64,000 bases of DNA from contig VTFK01000510.1 of NCBI GenBank assembly GCA_009617715.1, forward strand, positions 310,001-374,000. The letters are read 5' to 3'. The DNA is from Plectrocnemia conspersa (Eukaryota > Arthropoda > Insecta > Trichoptera > Polycentropodidae). The notes beneath the pieces were generated by a model, which was given only the letters and a program-made list of their open reading frames with translations, was not told the origin of the DNA and did not search any database. Below, in pieces: positions 1 through 12,775 of the stretch. The stretch's first letter is position 1. Each line of letters opens with the position of its first letter. The translations under genes and the position numbers were made by a program.

Positions 1-888
1 GCTACAATTAACAACTGTCATAAATTTTCCGTAGTTCGCCGCTAATTAGAATTATTAGCCACCGTTAGCATAAACCCTAGAAGCAAATAGGCGTAGAGTG
101 CGGAGAATAACCGCAAGTCGGCAATTTCAAGCGTAAGTGAAGGAATAGGCCCGAACGTGTTTTAAAAATTAAAATAATAATGTTGATTAAAATGTTAAAT
201 GTACAGTAAGCTGCTATAATGTGATTTAAAAACACTAACTGTCTGAAGTGGTTCAGTAGATATGTGATATGATAGTTGAAGAAAGACAGACAAAAATAAG
301 CAGTATAGTCATATATGTCGAGGGAAAGTTTCTTAACGTAAATTAAATACATATCTTAGTATCTACAACAAAAAGCTTCAAAACGAGCAATACTAATGTA
401 AAAGTCAATGAAATACATTTTTTAACTAAAGTTATAACGTCTTTTTATGCTGCTTAGAAGTTTAAATCTAATAAAACTGTGCAATAGAACACAAATAATT
501 GTGAAAGCATTGAACACACATGGGATTGAGGTAACGTGAAAGCCTGTATGAGTTAATTCCCAAAGTAACATTGAATCCTAAGGATTTCTACAACATTGCC
601 TTCTTCACGACAAGAACAGTTTCGCAATGACACATGAATTTACTTGTGAGGTGAATACTTATTTTAGGAGCAACTTTTTTTCACAATATAGTTAAATTAA
701 TTGTTCCTACATTTTGTTTTTGTCGACGCTTAGGGTAAAAAAATACTTTTTATACAAGTTTTTAACATAGCAAAAAAACAATTATTTTTTTGATAAATAT
801 AATTTTTTTGGGACAGACTACAAAATATTAAAAATAATAAAAACTAGTCAGAAATAAAGTAGTAAAAAAATCATGTTTTAACTTTTAG

Positions 889-996
889 GAGTTCTACGTC
901 GAAAACCCTGATGGAAGTGAATTCCGAAAGGAAGTGTCGTGTCATTTTGAGCGGCTCTTTCCTACTCTCGAGTATCAGGCTAATGCAATAATTTAG
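889..996 (+). CDS. Possible terminal coding exon, product unrecognised
   Basis: An acceptor-like TTTTAG ends at 888. It is followed by 35 open codons and a TAG stop at 994-996, in a stretch clearly richer in GC than its surroundings. Read in the frame starting with GAG, the peptide begins EFYVENPDGSEFRKEV and ends in EYQANAII. It looks protein-like (mixed charge, aromatics), but I do not recognise the family. No partner exon is visible upstream in the window. It could be the last exon of a gene starting to the left, an alternative 3' exon of the EF-hand gene that follows, or a chance open frame. The phase of the splice junction is assumed. Confidence 0.3.
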   Translation, partial: EFYVENPDGSEFRKEVSCHFERLFPTLEYQANAII

Positions 997-3093
997 GAAC
1001 AGACTTTAATTATTTAATTACCTATAACTTCCTTTATAAATTTTCTTAAATAAAGATCATTTTTCAAACAGCTGGAGATTTAACAAACTGTCAGTAGGGC
1101 ATAATTGTGTACCTGCTAAAACACATTCCACCGACTTGTAAGCAATTTATTGATCCTTTTTTACTATATATGAATATTTTTTGGTGGAGGGATCAGGTAG
1201 GGCCATTCTCCCCCTTGAATTTGGCCATAAAATTACATCTCACTTAATGAAATACTATGAATCTTAATGAAATCAAAATAATAAAAAAGCGATTCTCCCC
1301 TATCTTAAAAAAACTGAAATTTTGAACCAGAAATTATCAGGTTACCTTAAAAAAAATATATCCCGAAAAATATCATTTACAGTGTGTTATTTCAGTGAAA
1401 TCATATTGGAATACATTTTCACCAGTAGATATATTTTTACCTGCAAAAATATAATTTATCTGACATGTGCTAGTAAAATTATATGATTTCAACTTTTCTA
1501 TATCATTATATATTTACATGCGATAAATAAATGTGTATTTTCAGTGAAGTTATAGTTTTACTAGTGAAGTGCAAATACATTTTTATCAATAGATATATAT
1601 ATTTCTACTAGCGAAAATATATTTTAAGTGATAGGTGCTAGTTAAATTATATGCTGCTTTAAAACGTCTATGAAAAGCAAACTGACGGTTACGAAATGTC
1701 CATTTACTGTTCAAACCCAAACTTAACCTTTTCCATAAGTAGTATTATATACATTTCCATACTTATTATTAATGATTTCCATACAAATTATAATTGTTAC
1801 AGTGAATGTGTATTTTTCATTGAAAATGTTTACTGGTGAACTACAAATTCATTTTCACTATGTGTCTTATTAGTTGCCCACGTTCCCATATTTAAATCCA
1901 TGGGAGATTTTGTTGTCTGCCGCTTTTCAGTGAGACAGCCAGAAGTGTTTCAAATTTTTTTGAATATAGGCGACATATATTTTAATATTTTATGAATTAT
2001 AGCGTGTACCTTGTGACTTAAGCTGGTAAAAGTTTCCCACGGTGGTGTCCAATTTTAATGAAGAAGCGATTTTTTTTGAGACGCATAAAATTCTTTATGT
2101 GTGCCGAATTGCCCTTTTTATGATTAAATAACATGAGTTAACCCTTTCTATTGTGAATTGAAGAGTAGCTCAATATTAAATGCATGTTTAATTAATGGTC
2201 ATTTTCTATCTTATTGTATGATATATAATATGACTTAGCGGGCGAATAAATCCTCGCCAAAGTATTATGAATATATTTAATCTTAAGCTAATGATCCTTG
2301 CAAAAAAAATATTGACTGGCAAATGTATGAGAAAGTCAGAAAGGAATGCTAATTAATCGCAATTTATAGAATCAGTAATGAAATTTTATCGTTTCTATCA
2401 CTACCTGCTCTGAATGCATCTGTGAATCTAGCGTGTTTTAACGTTTTACTTATTTTCAATATTTTATTTTGCATTTTAAGTAGCACTAATGTATATTTGC
2501 AATAATAGATGCGCAATCTTTAGTGCTATCGATGAATTATTTATTGTGCTCTTTGTCAGCCAGTTATAACCTACATCTTCACTAGACCTCTATTTACCCG
2601 CACAACACACATCGGTACGTTAATAATTGCATCCGTGGGCATCGGAGCGCGGAAGATTTGCGGATGTGCATAGTCTCTCGGGACAAAGGAACTCGCCCCG
2701 GATCGATCCTCGTGCTTCCAACAGTCAGAAAAGAGCAAAACTCTGAGGTCACGGCTGCTGCTAGAATAAATCAAAAACACAAAACATATTTTTGGCACGG
2801 CTCCAGCGCAGAAACCCGACTGTTGCAGCTCCCTATACCTTGGGTACATACATATATAACGATGATCATAATCATCATCGCGGGTCACCGATTTCGCCCG
2901 GGGCGGAAAGCAATTAAGCGCCCCCTCTTTATATTATCCATAATTATTCCGCGGTGCCTCGACCTTGCGCGCTAAAGCGGACCTTATGTAACTTGAGAAT
3001 TGTGTTCGAAGGCGTTTTAGTGCTTAGGTTTTACCTAGCGTGTTTACGTAACACTATATGTTTAATAAACGGCGTGTTTGCTTTGCTCTCCAG
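997..3093. other. Non-coding AT-rich stretch with diverged repeats
   Basis: This is probably intron or 5' flank of the EF-hand gene. It contains a copy of an interspersed repeat (about 1190-1330, see separate entry) and a diverged internal duplication (about 1395-1655). A GC-richer block lies at about 2600-2975. The block has open frames on both strands, but none resembles a protein family. It could hold a promoter or untranslated first exon, which I cannot show. Confidence 0.4.
1190..1330 (+). repeat. Interspersed repeat, copy 1 of 3
   Basis: This copy shares an ordered set of blocks with copies at about 39985-40110 (+) and 35850-35975 (-). The blocks are a CCCC-TTGAATTTGGCCA-like start, an AAAAT..ATGTCA..TAAT segment, GAATCTTAATGAAAT, then AATA-rich sequence. 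Divergence is moderate and no coding potential is seen. It is probably a short non-autonomous element or part of one. No target duplication could be assigned. Confidence 0.55.
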
Positions 3094-5084
3094 GTAACGG
3101 CCTAATCGACGAGGCAGAGTTTCTTCAGTGGGTTAGCAAAATACAAGCATTGCAGGGAGCTATCAGCGGAGAAACTGGAGACACTGAGGATGAGATCACG
3201 AGAGATCTTCTCGCTGCCTTTAGGTATGACTCTTATTATAGATTTATTGTAGTTGCCTTTGTTAAAGCTAATTTCCAATATTTTTATTGCATGAAGTCTG
3301 ATATTTTTAGACCATTGTATATTGTATTATGTATTAATAAACCAGTGGTTGTAGAATATTGACATTTTCACAGTAATATATATATATATATATTATAAAA
3401 ACATGAAACTTACCCAATTATCTTGAGCATCAGAGACTATGATAAAAACAAACTCAAATTTAATTATAATGTTAGCACAACTGCTTCAAAGACAGAAGCA
3501 CCTATTTTAAAATATTATATATCTTAATTAGTCTATAATTCGTTGGTTTTTCTTACTCTTATATAAATTATAAAATGATTTTAGTTTTCTTTCTATTATA
3601 TATAGCAATGTTTATTTTAATTACATTGCATGAAACATATCAAACTGTAAACATTAAATTGATAAGAAATCTTTGTAAATTTATTTATCATAGTCAAATA
3701 AACGTTTTATATTAGTTGCAGTTTATTTTTATAGATATGTTAAAAAATTGATATACAATTTCATACAAATATACTTGATGTTGTACATTTTATGTAAAAT
3801 ATTTTATATCAAATAAATTTTTCGTTACTTTTAGTAAACATCAGTTGTTCGATCTTTTAAATGTCATTAGTATGTGTAAATGACGGGTCGCAATTATACA
3901 CAGATTACGCAGCTGCAGCAGTATTTATTAAATTAATATACATATTAGTTATAATATGTTAGAAATTGTGTGATACGAGAGATCGGCGGATGAGGCGCCG
4001 CCGGTCGTCGTCATTCCGTCGAGCTCCACCAAAGAATGTGTTGCTATACGCCGCAGTCACGTCAATGTTATCAGTACTGCCTAGTTTGTGCCTATAAAAA
4101 AAAAACCGCCTTCCCCCCCGCTTTCTCACGCTATGACTAACCGACTTTTGAATGTTCGATTTCGAGTTTCTTAAAAAACAGATTGAAATGTTTTTTTTTA
4201 CATTTTTTTTAGAAATGTAATAATACAAAAATTTGTTAAGCTATGTAATATTAATTAAAAATATATAACAACAAAAAAGAAAAATCATATGTATGTTTTA
4301 ATACAATAATTTTGATACATTCCTAGCAGTATTTTTTTAGTTTTAAAGTTATGTAGTATAGTTTGTAGATTTTATAATACAAATATAGAAAAAGTGTTTT
4401 TGCATTTCGAAAATTTTTTATAATATTTCTAAAGCTTTACAAATTTTGGATGTTATGCTTTAATTCAAGAAGCTTAGTCTTAGTATAATAAATAAGCTTA
4501 TACTATAGTCGATTTCAATTTAAAACTTATTAATTTTATAATTAACAAATTTATTATATCAAGTATTTTCATAAATTCTCCGTTTATCTGTAGTTTACAA
4601 TAATCGAATCTTCTATACTAAAACATTTATTATTCTATCATACTTTGATGATGCCAATAATATTTCACCGATTATAAAAAAAACATTATTTATTATTTAT
4701 ATAAAAGTATTAAAATTTGTCGTCTCGAAGATCGAGTTGAACTTTTGATGGTCAGATTTGTAATAAAAATATTTTTTTAATCTATTTTCATTTTATATTT
4801 TCAGGGTTTTTGATCGTGATTGTAATGGATACATAACAAAAGATGAACTTCGTAGTGCATTAGATATGATAGGCGAACCAGTGACTGACGCTCAATTGTC
4901 ACAAGTATTGGCACTTGGGGATATAGATAAGGATGGAAAAATTAACTATGAAGGTATTATTTTAATAAATTCTAAATAAAATAACACTATTTTAAGTTGT
5001 TTCAATATACATAATTAAAATTCCTCTCCTTTTTTTAATAATGAACCAAATTTTTTTTCAGAATTCGTAAGATTGCTTTTGTAA
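3094..5084 (+). CDS. Eip63F-1: EF-hand calcium-binding protein, Eip63F-1-like (3' exons)
   Basis: Three coding exons are visible: 3094-3223, 4805-4953 and 5062-5084 (stop TAA). All have AG/GT borders and one continuous frame. The first begins inside an EF-hand with GNGLIDEAEFLQWV, so the start codon and first EF-hand lie on exons left of 3094, probably outside the window. Two full EF-hand loops follow: DRDCNGYITKDE and DIDKDGKINYEE. The protein ends EEFVRLLL. The order of motifs and the wording GNGLI-EAEFLQW plus IGEP match the ecdysone-induced calcium-binding protein Eip63F-1 of flies as I remember it. The loop acidic residues are intact, so calcium binding is likely. A poly(A) signal AATAAA lies at 5300-5305. 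Another calmodulin-like gene is the main alternative. Confidence 0.8.
3883..4100 (-). repeat. LTR-like repeat D, intronic, diverged
   Basis: It starts with TGACGGGTCGCAATTATACA on the plus strand, close to the starts of repeats at 28430, 28586 and 34196. It then shares a GCAG-CAGTATTTATTA block and a terminal GTTTGTGCCTATAA-like block. It lies in the intron of the EF-hand gene. It is the most diverged member, and its right boundary is uncertain. It is read as an old LTR-like insertion on the minus strand, because AATAAA lies on that strand in the better copies. Confidence 0.45.
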
Positions 5085-8000
5085 ATCTCAACGGACGAAC
5101 AAGAAAAATCAAGACGAATCGTCGTGGGACAATTAACATTAAAACCTGATAGAGGAGAATTTTATCGTTTTATTTCAAGAAGAAGAAACCATCAAATAAT
5201 TTGATTTAATGTAAAAACTAAATAATTTTATACGCATTATATTTTTGTATGAAGTTTTCCCAATTACATTTCGTTACTTTAAAATTAAAACAACAGCATA
5301 ATAAATTTATATATTGCACAATATTTTTTATTAATATAATTCTAATGCCTAGTTAATAACCACGAGGAAATGTTTTATTTATATAATACTATAATATAAA
5401 TGCATAATAGATTATATTATATTTAATATCATATTTTTAAATATTTACATTATAATGAAAATATCAACATAAACAATAATAAAAAAATACATAAAAATAA
5501 AGAAATGTGCTTCATTGAATCAATAAAAAAATGTTATAGTACTGAAATTGTAAATTTACATTTTATACTTACTTAGGGGTTGTCATGTGTATATTTTTTT
5601 AATATTTAATATCTGTAGAATTATAATGACATACTAAACGTTATGCTATATACTGTTACTACTTATGCTATATTAATAATTTAGAAAAGGCAGGCCCTGT
5701 TCTATCTTTGATTGTTTGTAATATGGCAACCCTGTTATAAAATGGTATTATAATCATATTTATAAAATAATTAACTTTAATTAAATTTCAACTTTTATGT
5801 ACAGCATAGAGAATTTAAATACATTATTGAAAAAAAAAGAACAATATTTATATGGCTGTTGATACATAACGTGACTAATATTTTGTTAAATATAAATAAT
5901 ATTTTATTGTATAATATTATTGTAAATTATCTAGTCAAGCGAGATTAGAGGTTTTTGAGTAATAATGTAAAAAAACGAAATAACTATATGTAATCATTGT
6001 AAATTGATTATGTAAAACATATTATATATTTTGAGAACAATGAATATTGTGTCCAATGAAATTGTTATTTTCTTAACTTTAATTTACAACTCAAAAATTA
6101 TTGTTTGTAATAATAATTATTGTTGAATAAAAAATCAAATAACTCTTATGAAGATGTTTCAATATGTACCTATTATAGAAGAGAATATCTGAAATATTTT
6201 TTTAAGATATGAATTCTAGATTAAGTGGAATATTTTCTTAAATCGTGTAGATTAATAATCATCCAAATATAAAAACCTTAAGCAAACATTTACATAGAGA
6301 TTATAAAAAAGTAATTTTATTTCGTATAATTGAACTAAAACTTTGTATATACTGTAGTTAATCTAAGCATGTATCATTTGGTATAAGAATAATTCATTTT
6401 ATTTATGACCACACTAATTAAGTCATCAGATTATTACTCGCAAGTGTAGTACAAAAAGTTAAGAAGGTCATAAGCTACGTCATAGGATAAACTGTTATTT
6501 ATCCGTAGTTACATAAGAAGCAGGAGTTTCTACCTATTAGCAACTACATTTACCTAGCCAAATTGCAAATCAAGGCTCTGTGTGCTAACCGATGCTCAGC
6601 CTGACTTCCTACCAGAGATGTCGCTAAAGACAATAGCAGTTGGGAAAATCCGAAGCAATTAAAAGGTTCAGAAGACGCAGCAATTAGTCACGGTCCGCTT
6701 GCGTCGGGTATTGAGAAAAGGTAGCACCGAAAAGGTAAAAAAGCGGCCAAGTAACTGTCAGCAACGAAATGCCGCCGTAGAAAATCACTATTTTGAATAT
6801 TGACAAAATTATCAAAAAATTTCTTTTGCAAATATTTTGCAAATCTCTAAGTTAATTTCATTGTCAACAATGTGATTATGTAAAAAAAATAAACAATGCT
6901 CTAACCACTTTTTTACACATATTTGATAAGATATTCCTTTATCTGTAATATTACAATTTACTTGTAAAATAGTTATCTATATATTTGTGACCCAAAATAT
7001 AACTACATGGAATGCATTGCGTGCATCACTGTTGTTATCGGTAATAAGCTCCTACGAGTTCAACCCTTCAGGCGGACACCCAGCTTGTAACGGCCTAGTG
7101 AGTGGTTCCTTACCCCCCGTAGTACTAAGTAAGTTATTGGAGATATATTAGTTTTTCTCCCGAGCGCTCAAAGAGATGGCTCTCATTGGCTAACCGGCAT
7201 TGCAAATACACTGCGTATCATCTTAGTAATAGCACCACCCCCCAGGTATACGGGGGGATGTTTATGCTACCTCAGCCGCAGCCCCCGGAACCCCCGTAGG
7301 GGGAGAGCCCTGTGGCTTGCTTGCGTTACTAGGTAGAGCCTTGCGCTCTACCTCAGACGGCCAGCCTGAGAGGGCCCTTCCCCTCAAGGGTTTGGGATTT
7401 AGCCCGAGAGGGGTTCCTTGCTCTGTGTGGAAGTGGAGGTTAGGGAATATTTGTGACCTACTATTTTTATTGTGGTGAACGGAAGCAAAAGTCGAATAAA
7501 ATTTCAAAGGCATCCGAAGTTTCACATTTTACAATTATTATACGGCAGGAATATTTATTTGAAAATGGAATCATGCGATTAAAAGTCCGACTGTTATGTT
7601 GATGAATTATGAATGATTGCTCATCAATTTGATTAAGATTAAATTTTTTTAGACTAAGATTTTTTATGGTTTTTGAGATATCTGCTTGCTCCGCGAATAT
7701 TCTATCATAGTACACATATAGCGCTAAAATGTAAATAAATACCTCCAGCTTCTGAAAACTCAGGCTATATATGTTTTAATATTGTATTAAAAATATTAAA
7801 ATATATTATTTCAGAAACTTTTTTACCTTTTATAATTTTCCTTAAATTTTTATTTTGTAAAATGCCTGATAAACTAATTATTTAGAGTCTTCCTAAACGC
7901 TTTTTTTTTATTTCAATTCTAATAATACAAAATTCTTAAAAAAAAAAGGAAATAATAATAAAATATATTTTTAATCTTTAATTACATGTAGATATACATA

Positions 8001-8115
8001 TTAAAATCTAAATAATAAGTTATTTTGTAGTGGTATCACTTTGTCGTTCGTTACTTCGAATACCCGACCCGAAGTAGCGAGAACTGTCATCAGCTTGTTC
8101 CGCATCTGTCTCGAA
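5085..8115. other. Intergenic spacer with GC-rich unclassified blocks
   Basis: It holds the 3' UTR of the EF-hand gene and then AT-rich sequence. Two GC-richer blocks stand out: about 6470-6790 and about 7040-7450, the second with several CCCCC/GGGGG runs. Their base composition differs sharply from the flanks, which suggests inserted repeats. Open frames in them do not resemble known proteins, and I could not find terminal repeats. The stretch ends just before the NDUFA6 start. Confidence 0.4.
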
Positions 8116-8861
8116 ATGTCTATACCGCGCACTGTGGGGGCCCGGGCGGTGCGCCCCATTTTGTCATTGGATCATGATGAAGCCAGGAGGCGTGTCATTA
8201 ACCTGTATAAGGCTTGGTATCGGCAAATCCCAGCCATAAGTACGTTCCTCTTATGTCATCAACATTATCTTTTTATATTTGATGTACAACAAATGCGATG
8301 TTAACTATCTAAACTAAACTTTATTTGAATGATTTTTAGCTGAATAATTCGTAAGCAATGTTTGCTGATGTATTTTTATAAACAAACAAGTTTGAGGTTA
8401 TGTTTAGTTATCGGTTCAATATAGTTAATTAGTGTTGTGTTGAAATTTTAACATTTAAATATTGTTCTATATTTATAACTTGGCAATAATATTAATTGTT
8501 CGATATTTATAAAGCTGGTGTACATTGCCAATAATTATATAATTTTGTTTACAGCTATGGATTATCATATACCTAAAAACGAGCAACAACTGAGAGAAAA
8601 ACTTCGCGAAGAGTTTTACAAACACAAACACGTGAAAGACATTAGGGTCATCGATATGCTAGTTGTAAAGGTATTATTGTTTTGTTTTATCATTTATTTT
8701 TCAATTGCAATGTTTTAATTGTGTTTTTTAAGGGTCAAAATGAACTGAAAGAGACAGCCAAGCAGTGGAAGCAAGAATGTCACCTTTTGGCTTATTGGAA
8801 AGAAACGCACGAGCACAAGCCTACTGAATTTCTTAACAAGTTCTTCAGTGGTTCAGATTAA
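8116..8861 (+). CDS. NDUFA6: NADH dehydrogenase 1 alpha subcomplex subunit 6 (complex I B14)
   Basis: Accessory LYR-family subunit of mitochondrial complex I, on the matrix side, where it binds the mitochondrial acyl carrier protein. Exons are 8116-8239, 8555-8670 and 8733-8861. They give 369 nt, 122 aa, close to the usual 125-130. An open frame runs upstream from 8041, but the ATG at 8116 gives the family-typical N-terminus MSIPRTVGARAVRP. The LYR-type motif is NLYKAWYRQIP (residues 29-39), with Lys where Arg is usual. Further matches are HVKDIRVIDMLVVKG, a central WK motif and the C-terminal EFLNKFF. Two AATAAA signals follow at 8928 and 8946. The gene is complete and apparently intact. Confidence 0.93.
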
Positions 8862-10034
8862 CTATCTGCGATTGGGCGTCAATCTTTAATTTTAATGCTA
8901 ATTACCACATTTTGTTGTAGATAATTTAATAAAACATGTTGTATAAATAAATTTATATTTGAAAAATATATAGTTTTGTGTTTAGAATATTAACTTATTA
9001 ATAGTTGTTTTTAAAGCAAACTTAATAATTTGTAAAATTCATGAAATGAAAACATTTTTAAAATTAAATTATTTTATTTTAGTTTGATAGATGAACATTT
9101 ATGATAATAACAGGTTGCACTGACAGATGAGGAAAAAATATTGTGTCATGAAACAAGGAAACCAGTGTTTGGTTTTACCCTCAAATTCCCCACGTTTTAA
9201 TTTATTTCTTTAATTGAAATAAAATGTTCCTAATGAAAAATTCTTCATCAAATTTCTTATACACATACTATAAAATTAATTATTTAAAAATATATGTTAC
9301 AATTTAAGTAAAAGTGACAAATCATTATTAATTAAAAAAATATAGCATTAAATTTTACTCAAATAACACAGATTTCAAAAAACGTATAAAACACTTCTAT
9401 ACGCATAAAGGGCATGATGAGAAACAAGATTCCTAATTATTTGCTATGACTTTTTTGGATCAAATTAGATCGTTTTTTTATGAATATGTAAGGACAATTT
9501 AAATAATCAAAATATAAAATAATTGCTCCATAAAACAAATTGTGCACTACTGTTGGACAGATTAGATGTGAATACCTTATGAATAACTCTCTACCACCAA
9601 TCCTTTTCGAAGAAAAATAAATAACGTAAATGCACAAACAATTCGTTTTCTGGAACAAAGTATTTATTTCAATTCAAATATCTGCTAAATCACACACCCG
9701 TAAGGTGGTTATCTTGCGGTAAAATGTTGTCTTGTATTTTGGGTTTAAAAATATAAATTAAATGCTTCTTAACATCAAAACCTATTTAATAATTTAGATT
9801 GGCCTTTAAAACTGTCATAAATTAATTATATGTTTCTTGAGTTAAATATTAATGCAAAAATTCTTTCATGCATTTTTGTATGATCAAAAAAATACATTCA
9901 TAAGAAAAATTGACAACCTTAGAAGGAATGTTTTAAAATAAATAAATTAGAGCAAATATTACATGTGGTTGGATTATTAAAATTGACAGTTTCATATTGC
10001 ACATTCAATTGTTAATTTTTTTCACTTGATTCAC

Positions 10035-10320
10035 TTGATTATTTCCACTTCATATCTTGCAATATCTTCAAAGTTTTTCAAATTAACGTTAGCAATTTTC
10101 CTCGGGATGATTAACATGAATTTTGGAACTAGCTCCAGAAGCATTTTCGATTCGTTTTGCACCAAGTCCATTAACATCAGAGGCTGTATTAGTCTCGATA
10201 ATAATTTGATTTTCTTCGTATTGTATACAAAATTCTGGTTCTACAAAAGTTTCTGATTCTACACGAGTTTCTGATTGGTGACTATTTTACGTTACTTTAT
10301 TACATTTTAGCCTCTCTATT
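10035..10320 (-). other. Protein-like open frames, possible relic exon
   Basis: On the minus strand, two overlapping frames are open for about 65-70 codons without an early ATG. One contains an imperfect tandem repeat giving SETRVESETFVEPE and ends HPEENC. The other ends ARYEVEIIK at TGA near 10035 and is leucine-rich. A plus-strand frame is also open. In such AT-rich DNA this is unusual, and the composition is protein-like, but I recognise neither frame. It could be a decayed gene or transposon piece. It is not called as a gene. Confidence 0.2.
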
Positions 10321-10649
10321 CGATACTAGTACGTTGTCTTTTACTTTGATGCCATGAGTACCTAAGTAAATAATATAATCAATTTATATTATGCTATGTT
10401 ATATATTACAATAAATTTTAGTTGTCCTTTGATTTGAAATTTGATGTATTAATTCAGATTAAAAAAAAATATTCAAAGTGAAAACTAGTTTCACTTACCA
10501 AAATCCAACTTTTTTTTGATTCAGGAAAATTCAATGTAATAGGATTTATAAACGAATGATGCACGAAATAATATAAACCAAGAATGGTATATGTATTTTA
10601 AGTAAAATAATTTAAAATTTTTCATGTAATTCCCAATGAGATAAAGTAT

Positions 10650-10810
10650 TAAAATTCGCATGTTTAAAATTAGGAAGTCAGGTTATAAAACTCACTAATT
10701 TCAATCTCCTAGACACAATAGAAATTAAAAAACACATATGATTCGAACCCAGTCTTTTAGATATTAGTCACCAATTATACCTCTGGTCTACCGTGCTGGT
10801 TAAATAGAAA
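10650..10810 (-). repeat. tRNA-derived SINE-like repeat, copy 1
   Basis: On the minus strand, a pol III B-box-like GGGTTCGAATC follows GACTAATATCTAAAAGACTG and precedes an ATATG...AATTTCTATTGTGTCTA body. The same order occurs on the plus strand at about 18290-18400. The tRNA fold is not complete, so this is a tRNA-derived repeat rather than a tRNA gene. Confidence 0.5.
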
Positions 10811-12584
10811 TAGAGCATTAACATTCGTTTTTGTGTGGTAAAATGATTAACCCTATATATCTTGAGTATGGTGGCGTATGTCTGTCACCCCAGCAAATGT
10901 AGTAGTGATTGGTGAAGTGCTTAAAAACTAAACACAAAATGTATGCATTTTATTCGATGATTTTTACTGACACATTCTTAACAATTTAGTAATAAATTGA
11001 TGTATTCCAAAAACACCTTGAAAGATTATAGTAATACATATCTAACGCATTCTTTTAGTATTACGTTAAATAAGATAATCAAATTTGTTTTATCAACGTA
11101 TCAGCTATATTTTCTTTGTTGATATAAGCGTGCAAATATTTTTGTAGAGTCCTTAGTCTTATTATTATTTTAAATATATTATTTTTTCATCTTTAGCTAT
11201 GTAATTTATTCAAAACCAAATCTGTCTATTAGGTTAAGAATGGTTTAAATCCAATTATACCAAAACACTACTAATATAATTTGTTTTTAATAACCCACGT
11301 GGAAATGCAGTAATTATTCCACGGAAAAGTTTTGTTGGTTATAATTACAAAGATTTATACAGTGATAAATAATTATGTCGTTGTCTAATGAACTATTACG
11401 AATTATCTCACCTATCTCCAATTGAAATTGCATTCACGTAATTTTATTTATAGGTACATAAATAATTGTAATTTATGGCTTCAGTTAATCTTAATAAATA
11501 ATTTCATTTTCACGTTTTATTATTACCGCTGTAAATAAATTAGAGTAAAATTGCAATAATTAAAAGAATCAATTAGTAATAATAATCTACGAGGTTTGGA
11601 AAAATCCAAAGTTGATTTTAATACTTGTTGAACGAACTAGTGTTACTAAAAATGATTATTGTTTGTAAATTTCTACTTAATTTAGGTTAGTTTAGTGAAA
11701 ACCGTAATTATAATCCTTGATCCGTTAGAATAAAAATGAGTAATAATGAAATATTAAATTAAATTTATATGTGTATATGAATATAGAATAATCATTTATA
11801 AAAATTATCGTTTTCCCTTGTTAATAAATAATATATAATCTTGCTTGTTGTTTGTGCAAATGGAAATATTATACACTAACATTAATTCTTTATGCAGAAA
11901 ATAATAATTAGACTAACTTTTTATAAGGAAATAAAGAAATAGGAAAAATACCTTTTAATCTATGTGTCTGGATTTTCCTCTTACTCGATTGTGGAATACG
12001 ATGGCGATTGTTAATATGTACATACAATGACATTGTTATGTTTTATTCAAGTCGTTCGCTACTTTGATTTCTTAAATTATTTTGTTAGCATGCTATTAAC
12101 AACAATTAATTCTCATTTTTTAACTTAAAAATTGTGTTAGCCATTCATAATTATGTTTTATTTTTTCCATTTTAAAGTTTTTTTTTCTTTTAAGGTTTGT
12201 TACCATAAGGGGTGTGACTTCGCAGCCAGTAAGACGCAGGTGAAAACTAGTGAGAATTTTATTTTAATATATTACATATTGCGACAGAGTATAATGGGCG
12301 ATATGTTTTCTCCGAACAGTGGCGGAGAAGCTGGCGGTGGGATGTTGTCGGTGGAAGATCCTCAAAGTATTGTAGGTGTCGTGGCAGCGACAGCACAGCG
12401 GATGTTGATCCCTCTCTTCTACGGTGCTTGTGTGGTGGAGTCCCTTTCAGGATGTAAGCGTCCATGACAGTATGTTGTCCGCGAGCGGAAGGGCGTATGC
12501 TAGTCTCTTCGAGTGTCTGCCGGAGTCTACCAGGTGACTGCTTTCTCCTCATTAGAGTATTGAGAGATGCAAACTTGCTTACCA

Positions 12585-12775
12585 ATCACAATCATGCAGC
12601 GATCATCCAGTCAATCATTACACTCGTTTCTTAAAACAATGAAATAAGTAGAAAGTGACATTTGCTTGATAGATAACTCCGAGGAAATAAATTGTGTAAC
12701 GGGAATATTGTGACCTTACGGTGCTATTTGTCTTTCGGTGATATATTGTTTCACGTGACCCTCTGATAAATAACT
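12585..12775. repeat. Dispersed repeat, copy 1 (matches 28.2 kb)
   Basis: It shares AATCACAA-CATGCAGCGA, GTGACATTTGCTT, AACGGGAATAT, TTACGGTGCT-TTTG and CGGTGATATATTGTTT with about 28218-28360, in the same order and orientation. The copies are diverged with small indels. Flanking sequence at 12290-12585 is GC-richer and may belong to the same element. The ORFs there overlap on both strands and match nothing I know. The element class is unknown. Confidence 0.6.

Noticed and set aside
2571..2975. Open frames on both strands in a GC-rich block
   Set aside because: Opposite-strand overlap and no recognisable motif; more likely a consequence of low stop-codon density.
7262..7525. Minus-strand open frame in the GC-rich block before NDUFA6
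   Set aside because: Composition follows the CCCCC/GGGGG runs; no family motif, no splice support, and other frames are open as well.
9114..9200. Possible terminal exon after AATAACAG (28 codons to TAA) downstream of NDUFA6
   Set aside because: Weak pyrimidine tract, no upstream partner exon, and NDUFA6 already ends in its family-typical C-terminus.
12153..12585. Open frames on both strands near the shared repeat
   Set aside because: They overlap each other and match no family; they probably belong to an unknown repeat.
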